DNA from: CAWEWH01 sp963812775
GTDB taxonomy: Bacteria > Pseudomonadota > Alphaproteobacteria > Rhizobiales > Beijerinckiaceae
NCBI GenBank assembly: GCA_963812775.1
Contig: CAWEWH010000003.1
Coordinates: 248,001 to 312,000, forward strand
Direction of reading: 5' to 3'
Length of the DNA stretch: 64,000 bases
This document shows, piece after piece, positions 56,514 through 64,000 of this stretch. Position 1 is the first letter of the stretch. Each line of letters opens with the position of its first letter. Below the pieces are notes generated by a model, which saw only the letters and a program-made list of their open reading frames with translations, searched no databases and had not been told where the DNA came from. The translations under genes and the position numbers were made by a program.

Positions 56514-58628
56514 ATGGACGCCTCAACGACCCGCAGCCGCGCGCCCGCCTCGGCGCTCTTTGACGCCAAGATCGTTGTTCCGGCGATCGGCTCGGCTTTC
56601 GCCAAGCTCGATCCCCGCACGCTGATCAAGAATCCGGTGATGTTCGTGCTCGAGGTCGTCTCGGTGCTCACCACCATCGTGCTCATGCGCGACCTCATTG
56701 ACGGCAACGGGAAGATCGCCTTCGAGCTCCAGATCGTGCTCTGGCTGTGGTTCACGATCCTGTTCGCCAATTTCGCAGAGGCGATCGCCGAAGGCCGTGG
56801 CAAGGCGCAGGCGGAGGCGCTGCGGCGCACCCGCACCGAGACCAGGGCAAAGCTGCTGAGCGGACCGGACGCCAAGAGCTACAAGACCATTCCCGGCACG
56901 ACCCTGAAGGTCGGTGACATCGTGCTGGTCGAGGCGGGCGATACCATTCCGTCGGACGGCGAAATCATCGCGGGTATCGCCTCCGTCAACGAGGCGGCGA
57001 TTACCGGCGAGTCCGCCCCCGTCATCCGCGAATCCGGCGGCGACCGTTCAGCGGTCACCGGCGGCACGCAGGTTCTGTCCGACTGGATTCGCGTGCGTAT
57101 TACCGCCGCGCCCGGCTCGACCTTCCTTGACCGCATGATCAAGCTGGTGGAGGGAGCCGAGCGCCAGAAGACCCCGAACGAGATCGCGCTGAACATCCTG
57201 CTCGTCGGGTTGACGCTCATCTTCGTCTTCGCGACGGCGACCATCCCGAGCTACGTCGCCTATGCGGGCGGCACCGTGTCGGTGGTCATTCTCGTCGCCC
57301 TGTTTGTCACGCTCATCCCGACGACCATCGGCGCGCTCTTGTCGGCCATCGGCATTGCCGGCATGGATCGTCTGGTGCGCTTCAATGTGCTGGCCATGTC
57401 CGGTCGCGCCGTCGAGGCGGCCGGCGACGTGGATACGCTGCTTCTCGACAAGACCGGCACCATTACCCTCGGCAACCGGCAGGCGACGGCGTTCCGGCCG
57501 CTGCGCGGCGTCACCGAGCAGGAACTGGCTGACGCGGCGCAGCTTGCCTCTCTCGCTGACGAGACACCCGAGGGCCGCTCCATCGTCGTGCTGGCCAAGG
57601 AGAAGTACGGCATTCGCGGCCGCGACCTCGGCGAGCTGCGGGCGAACTTCTTTGCCTTCACGGCGCAGAGCCGCATGAGCGGCGTCGAGGTATCAGGGTC
57701 CTGGGTCCGCAAGGGCGCTGTCGACGCGACCCTGAACTTTGTGAGCCAGCCACCGCTGGCCGTCGGCGGCGGCAGCGCCGCCCGCGCGCTGCGCCCGGCG
57801 ATCAGCCCCGAGGCGGTGCGGGAGTTGCAGTCGATCGGCGAGGCCATCGCCAAGGAGGGCGGCACCCCGCTCGCCGTCGCCAAGGACGGGCAGCTGCTCG
57901 GCGTCATCCAGCTCAAGGACATCGTCAAGGGCGGCATCCGCGAGCGCTTCGCAGAGCTGCGCCGCATGGGCATCCGCACGGTCATGATTACCGGCGACAA
58001 TCCCATGACCGCTGCCGCCATTGCTGCCGAGGCGGGTGTCGACGATTTCCTCGCCCAAGCGACGCCGGAGGACAAGCTGCGGCTGATCCAGAGCGAGCAG
58101 TCGAACGGCAAGCTCGTCGCCATGTGCGGCGACGGCACCAATGACGCGCCGGCATTGGCGCAAGCCGACGTGGGCGTCGCCATGAACACCGGCACTCAGG
58201 CGGCGCGCGAGGCCGGCAACATGGTCGACCTCGATTCCAATCCGACCAAGCTCATCGAAATCGTCGAGATCGGCAAACAGCTGTTGATGACGCGCGGCGC
58301 CTTGACCACGTTCTCGATCGCCAACGACGTGGCAAAGTATTTCGCCATCATCCCGGCGATGTTCCTGGCCTTCTATCCGCAGCTCGGCGCGCTCAACATC
58401 ATGCGGCTGGCGACGCCGGAAAGCGCCATCCTGTCGGCGATCATTTTCAACGCCGTGGTCATCATCGCGCTGATCCCGCTGGCGCTGAAAGGCGTCAGAT
58501 ACCGGGCGATTGGCGCCGGCCCGCTGCTACGTCGCAACCTGCTTGTTTATGGCCTCGGCGGCATCATCGTTCCCTTCATTGGCATCAAGGCCATCGATCT
58601 TGCCGTCACCGCCTTGGGCCTTGCGTGA
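56514..58628 (+). CDS. kdpB: K+-transporting P-type ATPase subunit B
   Basis: A 704-residue P-type ATPase. The phosphorylation motif is LLDKTGTITLG (aspartate about residue 311), the actuator loop is AAITGESAPVIRESGG, and the hinge is MCGDGTNDAPALAQADVGVA. The N-terminal SRAPASALFDAKIVVPAIGS is typical. It hydrolyses ATP to drive K+ uptake through KdpA. The ATG at 56514 has GGAG eight bases upstream; a GTG at 56505 would add three residues. Intact, no frame break. Confidence 0.97.
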   Translation: MDASTTRSRAPASALFDAKIVVPAIGSAFAKLDPRTLIKNPVMFVLEVVSVLTTIVLMRDLIDGNGKIAFELQIVLWLWFTILFANFAEAIAEGRGKAQAEALRRTRTETRAKLLSGPDAKSYKTIPGTTLKVGDIVLVEAGDTIPSDGEIIAGIASVNEAAITGESAPVIRESGGDRSAVTGGTQVLSDWIRVRITAAPGSTFLDRMIKLVEGAERQKTPNEIALNILLVGLTLIFVFATATIPSYVAYAGGTVSVVILVALFVTLIPTTIGALLSAIGIAGMDRLVRFNVLAMSGRAVEAAGDVDTLLLDKTGTITLGNRQATAFRPLRGVTEQELADAAQLASLADETPEGRSIVVLAKEKYGIRGRDLGELRANFFAFTAQSRMSGVEVSGSWVRKGAVDATLNFVSQPPLAVGGGSAARALRPAISPEAVRELQSIGEAIAKEGGTPLAVAKDGQLLGVIQLKDIVKGGIRERFAELRRMGIRTVMITGDNPMTAAAIAAEAGVDDFLAQATPEDKLRLIQSEQSNGKLVAMCGDGTNDAPALAQADVGVAMNTGTQAAREAGNMVDLDSNPTKLIEIVEIGKQLLMTRGALTTFSIANDVAKYFAIIPAMFLAFYPQLGALNIMRLATPESAILSAIIFNAVVIIALIPLALKGVRYRAIGAGPLLRRNLLVYGLGGIIVPFIGIKAIDLAVTALGLA

Positions 58629-58638
58629 GGAGACTGTC

Positions 58639-59244
58639 ATGTCGCAGGAAATTCGCCCCGCCATCGTCATTCTCGTCGTGCTGACTCTGATCACCGGGCT
58701 CGCCTATCCGCTTGCCATGACGGGGATCGCGGGCGTGCTGTTCCCCGCCCAGGCGCAGGGCAGCCTGATCGAGCGCGACGGCAAGGTCATCGGCTCGTCG
58801 CTGATCGGGCAACAATTCAGCGACGACAGATATTTCCACGGCCGCCGGTCCGTGACCAACGCACCGGATCCGAACGATTCGTCGAAAACTGTCGATGCGC
58901 CCTACAACGCCGCCAATTCCATGGGCTCGAATCTTGGCCCGACCAACAAGGCGTTGATCGACCGGGTCAAGGAAGATGTCGGGAAGCTGAAGGCCGAGAA
59001 TGGGTCGGCGCCGGTCCCCATCGACCTGGTGACGACGACGGCCAGCGGCCTTGACCCCCATATCTCGCCGGAAGCTGCCCTTTTCCAGGTGCCGCGCGTT
59101 GCAAAGGCCCGCGACTTGCCTGAGGATCGGCTGCGGCAACTCGTGAATGAGCACGTGGAAGGCCGTCTTTTGGGGCTGCTTGGTGAGCCGCGCGTCAATG
59201 TCCTGGCGCTCAATCTGGCTCTGGATCGCGGCGCCCCCAAATAG
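58639..59244 (+). CDS. kdpC: K+-transporting ATPase subunit C
   Basis: A 201-residue protein with one N-terminal membrane helix (AIVILVVLTLITGLAYPLAM) and a periplasmic domain containing GSSLIGQQFSDDRYFHGRRS, SNLGPTNKALIDRV and DPHISPEAALFQVPRVAKAR. KdpC holds KdpA and KdpB together and raises K+ affinity. Start ATG at 58639, after GAGGAGACTG. The sequence is complete and intact. Confidence 0.96.
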   Translation: MSQEIRPAIVILVVLTLITGLAYPLAMTGIAGVLFPAQAQGSLIERDGKVIGSSLIGQQFSDDRYFHGRRSVTNAPDPNDSSKTVDAPYNAANSMGSNLGPTNKALIDRVKEDVGKLKAENGSAPVPIDLVTTTASGLDPHISPEAALFQVPRVAKARDLPEDRLRQLVNEHVEGRLLGLLGEPRVNVLALNLALDRGAPK

Positions 59245-59282
59245 TGCCTGAGACCCTCGGGAGAGGCTGAGCCTCAGCGGCG

Positions 59283-62006
59283 ATGGCAGACCAGCGACGC
59301 GACCCTGATCAGCGGCCTTCGCCGGAAGCTCTGTTGGAAGTTGCGCGCCGAGCGGAAGCTCGCGGCGGTAAGCTCAAGATTTTCGTCGGCGCCGCACCTG
59401 GTGTCGGCAAGACCTACCAGATGCTGGAGACGGCTCGTGCCCGACTGCGCGACGGATACGATGTTGTCGTCGGGGTCGTCGAGACGCACGGCCGCAGGGA
59501 GACCGAGGCGTTGCTGGAGGGGCTGGAGATCGTCCCGCGGCGGCGCGTCGAATATAAGGGCCAATGGCTCGAGGAGATGGACCTCGACGCCATCATCGTC
59601 CGGCATCCGCAGGTCGCCCTCGTGGACGAGCTGGCTCACACAAACGCGCCCGGCAGCCGTCATCCCAAGCGCTATCTCGACGTCGAAGAGCTGCTGAGCC
59701 GCGGTATCGACGTCTACACGACGATGAACATCCAGCACATCGAGAGCTTGAACGACGTCGTCGCCCAGATCACCCGCGTTCGCGTGCGCGAGACGGTGCC
59801 CGACCAGGTCTTCGATCGCGCCGATGCGGTCGAGCTGGTGGATCTCACCCCCGACGACCTCATGCAGCGGCTCAAGGAGGGGAAGGTCTATCTCCCTCGA
59901 GCAGGCCGAGCGCGCCCTTGAGCATTTTTTCTCGCCGACCAATCTGACGGCGCTGCGCGAGCTGGCGCTACGGCGCACCGCCGATCGTGTGGACGAGCAA
60001 CTCCTGACCCAAATGCAGGCGCAAGCGATCCCCGGTCCTTGGGCGGCCGGCGAGCGCCTCCTCGTCTGCATCAGCGAGGATCCGCGTGCCGCGGGCCTCG
60101 TGCGTTATGCCAAGCGTCTCGCCGACCGGCTGCACGCGTTCGTGGACAGCCCTCTATGTGGAGGGTCGGCGCAGCCAGCAGCTCAGCGAAGAGCAGCGCG
60201 ACCGGGTCGCCGACACCTTGCGGCTCGGCGGATCGCCATGGGCGGCGAGGCAGTGACCATTCCGGGCAGCGATCGGAGCATCGCCGACGATGTCGTCGCC
60301 TACGCGCACGCCAACAATGTGACCCAGATCATCATCGGCAAGTCCACGCGCTCGCGCTGGTTCGAGATCCTGTACGGCTCGGTCGTGCACGACCTCGTGC
60401 GCCGCGCCGGCAATATCAGTGTGCACGTCATTGCCGGCGACGAGCCGGGCGAGCCGATCCCACGCAAGACCGTTCGGACCGCGGACAAGTCGCGGACGAT
60501 CGACGCCATCCCGTACGTCGTGGCGCTTCTCGCCGTCGCGGCCGCCCTCGGCGTCGGCCTCCTGATTCATCCGTGGTTCGGCATCGAGAATGTCGACCTG
60601 GTCTTCCTGACCGCCATCGTGGCGATCGCCGTCCGGTTCGGGCTGTGGCCGTCGCTCGTGGCCAGCATCGCGGCCTCGCTCGCCTACAACTTCTTCTTCA
60701 TGCCGCCGCTCTACACGCTGACCATCGCCGAGGCCAACAACGTGGCGGCTTTCGTGTTCTTCATCGTCATGGCCACGCTGGTCTCCAACGTCGCGGCGCG
60801 CGTCCGCACCCAGGCCATGTCCGCCACAGGGCGGGCCCGCGCCACCGAGTTCCTCTACGCCTTCAGCCGCAAGCTGGCCGGTGTCGGCACCCTCGATGAC
60901 GTGCTGTGGGCCACCGCCTATCAGATCGCCCTGATGCTCAAGGTGCGTGTCGTCGTCCTGCTGCCGAAGGCGACACCATCGCCGTCAAGGCCGGCTATCC
61001 GCCGGAGGACATGCTGGACGACGCCGATGTGGCCGCAGCCACGTGGGCGTTCGAGAACAATCGCCCTGCCGGGCGCGGTTCCGACACGCTGCCGGGGGCG
61101 AAATGGCTGTTCCTGCCCATGCGCACCGGCCGCGGCGCCATCGGCGTTGTCGGCATCGACAGCGACAAGCCCGGTCCGCTGCTGACGCCGGACGAGCGCC
61201 GGTTGCTCGACGCGCTGTCCGATCAGGCCGCGCTCGCCATCGAGCGCGTGCATCTTGTCGAGGACATGGACCGCGTCAAACGCACCGTCGAAACCGAGCG
61301 CCTGCGCTCAGCGCTGCTCACCTCGATCTCGCACGACCTCAAGACGCCGCTTGCCGCGGTGCTCGGTTCGGCCGAGACGCTGCGCAGCTTCGGGCGCGAT
61401 CTCGATGATGCGCAGAAGGCCGACTTGCTTGGCGCCATCATCGCGGAGGCGGAACGGCTGAACCGCTTCATCGCCAATCTGCTTGACATGACCAAGCTGG
61501 AGTCGGGTGCGGTGACGCCAAACCTCGCCCTGCACGATCTCGGCGAGATCGTCGGCAGCGCGTTGCAGCGCGTGTCCCGCATCGTGGATCAGCACCGGGT
61601 CGAAGTTGAGATCGCGAAAGATCTGCCCATGCTGGCGCTGGATGCCGTGCTGTTCGAGCAGGTTCTGTTCAATCTCCTCGACAACGCGGCGAAATACGCG
61701 CCTGCCGGCACCACCGTTCGCATCGAGGGTTGGCGCGACAAGGGTACGGTCTGCCTGCGGGTCTTGGACGAAGGCGAGGGCATCCCGCCGTCCGAGCTTG
61801 AGCAAATCTTCGACAAGTTCTACCGCGTGCAGAAAGGCGACCGGGTAAAGGCAGGCACTGGCCTCGGCCTCGCCATCTCGCGCGGCTTCGTCGAGGCCAT
61901 GGGCGGGACTATCGTGGCGGCCAATCGCACCGACCGGCCCGGCGCCGTCTTCACCGTTGCGCTGCCGATCCCACCGCAAGCAAAGCCGCTGGACACGAGC
62001 CAATGA
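59283..62006 (+). pseudogene. kdpD: Osmosensitive K+ channel sensor histidine kinase, frame broken
   Basis: All KdpD domains are found in order: N-terminal KdpD domain with Walker A GAAPGVGKTYQML and VALVDELAHTNAPGS; a USP-like domain with IIIGKSTRSRWFEILYGS; four membrane helices (DUF4118); a GAF domain; HisKA with SISHDLKTPLAAVLGSAETL; and HATPase with LFNLLDNAAKYAPAG and GTGLGLAISRGFVEAMGG. The frame changes near 59893, 60150, 60222 and 60965; the lost parts (SLEQAERALEHFF; LYVEGRRSQQLSEEQRDRVA) are present in other frames. With repairs it is about 907 residues. The stop overlaps the kdpE start. Confidence 0.88.
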
Positions 62007-62692
62007 GCGCCGCCCCCCTCAAGGTCCTGGTGGTGGACGACGAGCCGCCGATCCGCAAGCTGTTGCGCATGGGGCTTGGCACGCAGGGCTACGAGGTCCT
62101 GGAAGCCCCCAACGGCAAGACGGCGCTGGAGCTCTTGGCGCGCCGCCCCGACATCGTCATTCTCGATCTCGGCCTTCCCGACATCCGGGGCCACGAGCTG
62201 CTGCGAATGATCCGCGGCCGCAACGAGGCGGTGCCTATCGTGGTGCTTTCGAGCCGCGGCGACGAGGCCGGCAAGGTCGAGGCGCTGGATCTCGGGGCCG
62301 ACGACTATGTGACAAAACCGTTCGGCATGGACGAGCTCTTGGCGCGCATGCGCGCCGCGCTGCGCCATCAACTGCAGGTGCATGGCGAGCGACCGGTCTT
62401 CAGAGCCGGGGATCTTTCGGTCGATCTGGTGCGACGCATCGTCAAGATCGCCGACCATGAGGTGAAGCTGTCGCCCAAGGAATACGATCTGTTGCGCGTG
62501 CTGGTGCAGCATGCTGGCAAAGTGCTGACCCACAAGTTCCTGGTGGGCGAGCTATGGGACGCGACGGTCGATGCACAATATTTGCGCGTCTATGTCCGTC
62601 AGCTTAGGCGCAAGATCGAGGCCGATTCCGAGCGACCTCAATTCATCCTGACCGAGACCGGCATCGGCTACCGGTTCAGGGCGCCGGAATAG
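62003..62692 (+). CDS. kdpE: Response regulator KdpE
   Basis: A 229-residue OmpR-type regulator. The receiver domain starts KVLVVDDEPPIRKLLRMGLG with phosphorylation aspartate in IVILDLGLPDIRG and lysine in VTKPFGMDE. The DNA-binding domain reads VKLSPKEYDLLRVLVQHAGK and YVRQLRRKIEADSERPQFIL with ETGIGYRF. Phosphorylated by KdpD, it activates the kdp operon under K+ limitation. The ATG overlaps the kdpD stop by four bases. Confidence 0.96.
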   Translation: MSAAPLKVLVVDDEPPIRKLLRMGLGTQGYEVLEAPNGKTALELLARRPDIVILDLGLPDIRGHELLRMIRGRNEAVPIVVLSSRGDEAGKVEALDLGADDYVTKPFGMDELLARMRAALRHQLQVHGERPVFRAGDLSVDLVRRIVKIADHEVKLSPKEYDLLRVLVQHAGKVLTHKFLVGELWDATVDAQYLRVYVRQLRRKIEADSERPQFILTETGIGYRFRAPE

Positions 62693-62697
62693 CCGAT

Positions 62698-63138
62698 ATG
62701 GACCTCCGCGACGTGCTCAAGGCCGGCGATGTGCTGATCGGGCTCCGCGCGTCCAGCAAGCGCCGCGTTCTGGAAAAGCTCGCCGCCAAGGCCGGCGGCG
62801 ACCTTTCGCTCGATCCCGAGATGATCCTCGCGTCTCTGTTGAAACGGGAGGGGCTGGGCTCGACAGGCATGGGGAACGGAGTGGCGATCCCACATGCGCG
62901 GCTCGTGAGACTTCCGCGGGTGCACGGCATCTTCGCCCGCCTGCGCCAGGCGATCGATTTTCAATCGATCGACGCGCAGCCGGTCGATCTCGTCTGTCTT
63001 TTGCTCCTGCCGGTTGAAGGCGCCGCCCAGCTCGAGGCACTGGCGAGCGAGGCGCGTCGGTTGCGCGAGAGCGACCGGTTGGCGCGGCTTCGGCAGGCCG
63101 GCGATGCTGTCGCCTTGCGCGAGGCGCTGATCGCCTGA
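62698..63138 (+). CDS. PTS IIA-type protein (PtsN-like)
   Basis: A 146-residue IIA(Ntr)/fructose-type domain: MDLRDVLKAGDVLIGLRASS, GMGNGVAIPHARL with the phosphorylated histidine in IPHAR, and QPVDLVCLLLLPVEGAAQLE. It starts five bases after the kdpE stop and so belongs to the kdp operon. In other bacteria EIIA(Ntr) binds KdpD and Trk-type transporters according to its phosphorylation state. Here a dedicated IIA may tie Kdp to PTS status; this is inference. The true ptsN of the nitrogen PTS is probably elsewhere near rpoN. Confidence 0.88.
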   Translation: MDLRDVLKAGDVLIGLRASSKRRVLEKLAAKAGGDLSLDPEMILASLLKREGLGSTGMGNGVAIPHARLVRLPRVHGIFARLRQAIDFQSIDAQPVDLVCLLLLPVEGAAQLEALASEARRLRESDRLARLRQAGDAVALREALIA

Positions 63139-63157
63139 CATCCGGTTGCTCTTGGGT

Positions 63158-63934
63158 CTAGCTGCGCTGTCCCGCGGCCTCCAGGATCAAATTCGCGATC
63201 TCAGCAGGATGGGAGATCAGCGAAAGATGACTGGCCTTCAGCTCGATTGTCTTGGCGCCCATGCGCTTGGCCATGAAGCGTTCGAGGTCCGGGTTGATCG
63301 TGCGATCTTCCGTGGAGACGGCGTACCAGCTCGGCTTCGAGCGCCAAGCGGCCTGCGTGACCTTGCCAGTGAGCAGAGTTTTTTGGAACGGCTCCTGGAC
63401 CGCATAGAGCACCTTTGCCTTCGCTTCCGGCAGGTCACCCGCGAAGTCGCGCAGGAACGCAGCCTCGTTGAGGCGCCCTTCTTCACCGTCGAAAACGATG
63501 CCGGAGGATGCCGGTGGCGTGGGAAATGTCTTGGCCAATGCGGTGTAATCCTCGCCCGCATCCGGTGCCCGCGCTGCGACGTAGACAAGCGCCGAGACAT
63601 TCGGATGCACCCCCGCCTCGGTGACCATCATCCCGGCAAAGGAATGCCCGACGAGAACTGTCGGGCCATCCTGCCGTGCCAGCACGCGCTCGACCGCGGC
63701 GACTGCTTCAGGCAGCGTCGTCAGGGGATTTTGTACGGCCGTGGCATTGAGCTCCGCCGCCTGCAATCGTGCGATCACCTCGGACCAGCATGATGCGTCG
63801 GCGAACAGCCCATGCGCGAGGACGACGTTGCGCGCCTTCGCGGGCGCTGACGCGGCGGCCATGCTGCGGCTCGAGACGAGTGAGGCGGCGGCGGCGCCAA
63901 CCAGGGCGGCTGAGAAAGCGCGTCTGTTCATCAT
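63158..63934 (-). CDS. Alpha/beta hydrolase with export signal
   Basis: About 258 residues. The N-terminus MMNRRAFSAALVGAAAASLV is a signal of Tat-like type. The mature enzyme has VVLAHGLFADASCWSEVI, the nucleophile elbow VLVGHSFAGMMV and a late ELKASHLSLISHPAE histidine. It resembles esterases of the haloperoxidase/pyrethroid-hydrolase-like group. The frame is open to the window edge at 64000, so the start could lie there; I prefer the tandem ATG at 63931/63934 before the signal. Convergent with the kdp operon. Confidence 0.83.
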   Translation of the reverse strand: MMNRRAFSAALVGAAAASLVSSRSMAAASAPAKARNVVLAHGLFADASCWSEVIARLQAAELNATAVQNPLTTLPEAVAAVERVLARQDGPTVLVGHSFAGMMVTEAGVHPNVSALVYVAARAPDAGEDYTALAKTFPTPPASSGIVFDGEEGRLNEAAFLRDFAGDLPEAKAKVLYAVQEPFQKTLLTGKVTQAAWRSKPSWYAVSTEDRTINPDLERFMAKRMGAKTIELKASHLSLISHPAEIANLILEAAGQRS

Positions 63935-64000
63935 TGTGGTGTATCTTCCTTGAATGTCGGCGCGGTTTGCGAAATCGGTATCTTGCGCGGCAGGCGTCAT

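Overview
The window looks like a chromosome segment of a GC-rich alphaproteobacterium, most likely of the order Hyphomicrobiales (Rhizobiales). Grounds: the rRNA operon order 16S - tRNA-Ile(GAT) - tRNA-Ala(TGC) - 23S - 5S - initiator tRNA-Met; the 16S and 23S sequences; the alphaproteobacterial F1-ATPase inhibitor zeta subunit (DUF1476) divergent from purC; GluQ; and several gene families common in Bradyrhizobium-like genomes. I cannot name a genus. No transposase, integrase, prophage or CRISPR array is visible.

Layout. 0-3.6 kb: partial enoyl-CoA hydratase, HIT hydrolase, acyl-CoA dehydrogenase and an FAD monooxygenase; the last two are each preceded by the same 46-bp element. 3.66-9.8 kb: a complete rrn operon on the minus strand with promoter, boxA and terminator. 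10.1-17.7 kb: housekeeping genes (M23 endopeptidase, gluQ, AlkA-like glycosylase, esterase, cysE, HpcH-type aldolase, zeta subunit, purC). 17.7-24.8 kb: a frameshifted periplasmic-type protein and a glycan/lipid-sugar cassette (large membrane protein, two methyltransferases, GtrA, GT4, GT2). 25-33 kb: an ABC_sub_bind protein with a deletion remnant of a sister gene, tRNA-Ser(CGA), a DadA-like oxidase and a Liv-type transporter in which LivM, LivG and LivF are one polypeptide. 33-37 kb: threonate/erythronate catabolism (otnK, otnI, ltnD, divergent otnC). 37-46 kb: a Dpp-type ABC operon, a Tat-exported metallo-hydrolase, then a decayed stretch (DUF899-like piece, antisense Gfo/Idh/MocA tail, 5'-truncated hydantoinase, upp with a large internal deletion). 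46.3-48.9 kb: arsenic operon arsR-arsM-arsC-aqpS. 49-54.3 kb: P460 cytochrome, hydrolase-OsmC fusion, VOC protein, class III cyclase, two small unknown proteins. 54.6-63.1 kb: kdp operon with a 27-residue leader peptide, kdpFABC, kdpD, kdpE and a PtsN-like IIA gene. The right edge is an alpha/beta hydrolase.

Two overall themes stand out. First, a family of imperfect hairpins built from GAC/GAAGAC-type purine arms and matching pyrimidine arms recurs at about six places in the first 18 kb, including two spacers of the rrn operon and apparently helix 9 of the 23S rRNA. Second, reading-frame breaks are frequent between about 31 and 61 kb in genes whose residues stay conserved on both sides; several can be repaired by restoring one base of a short homopolymer. 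That pattern fits sequencing or assembly error at least as well as real decay, so the genes labelled pseudogene should be read as frame-broken in this sequence.
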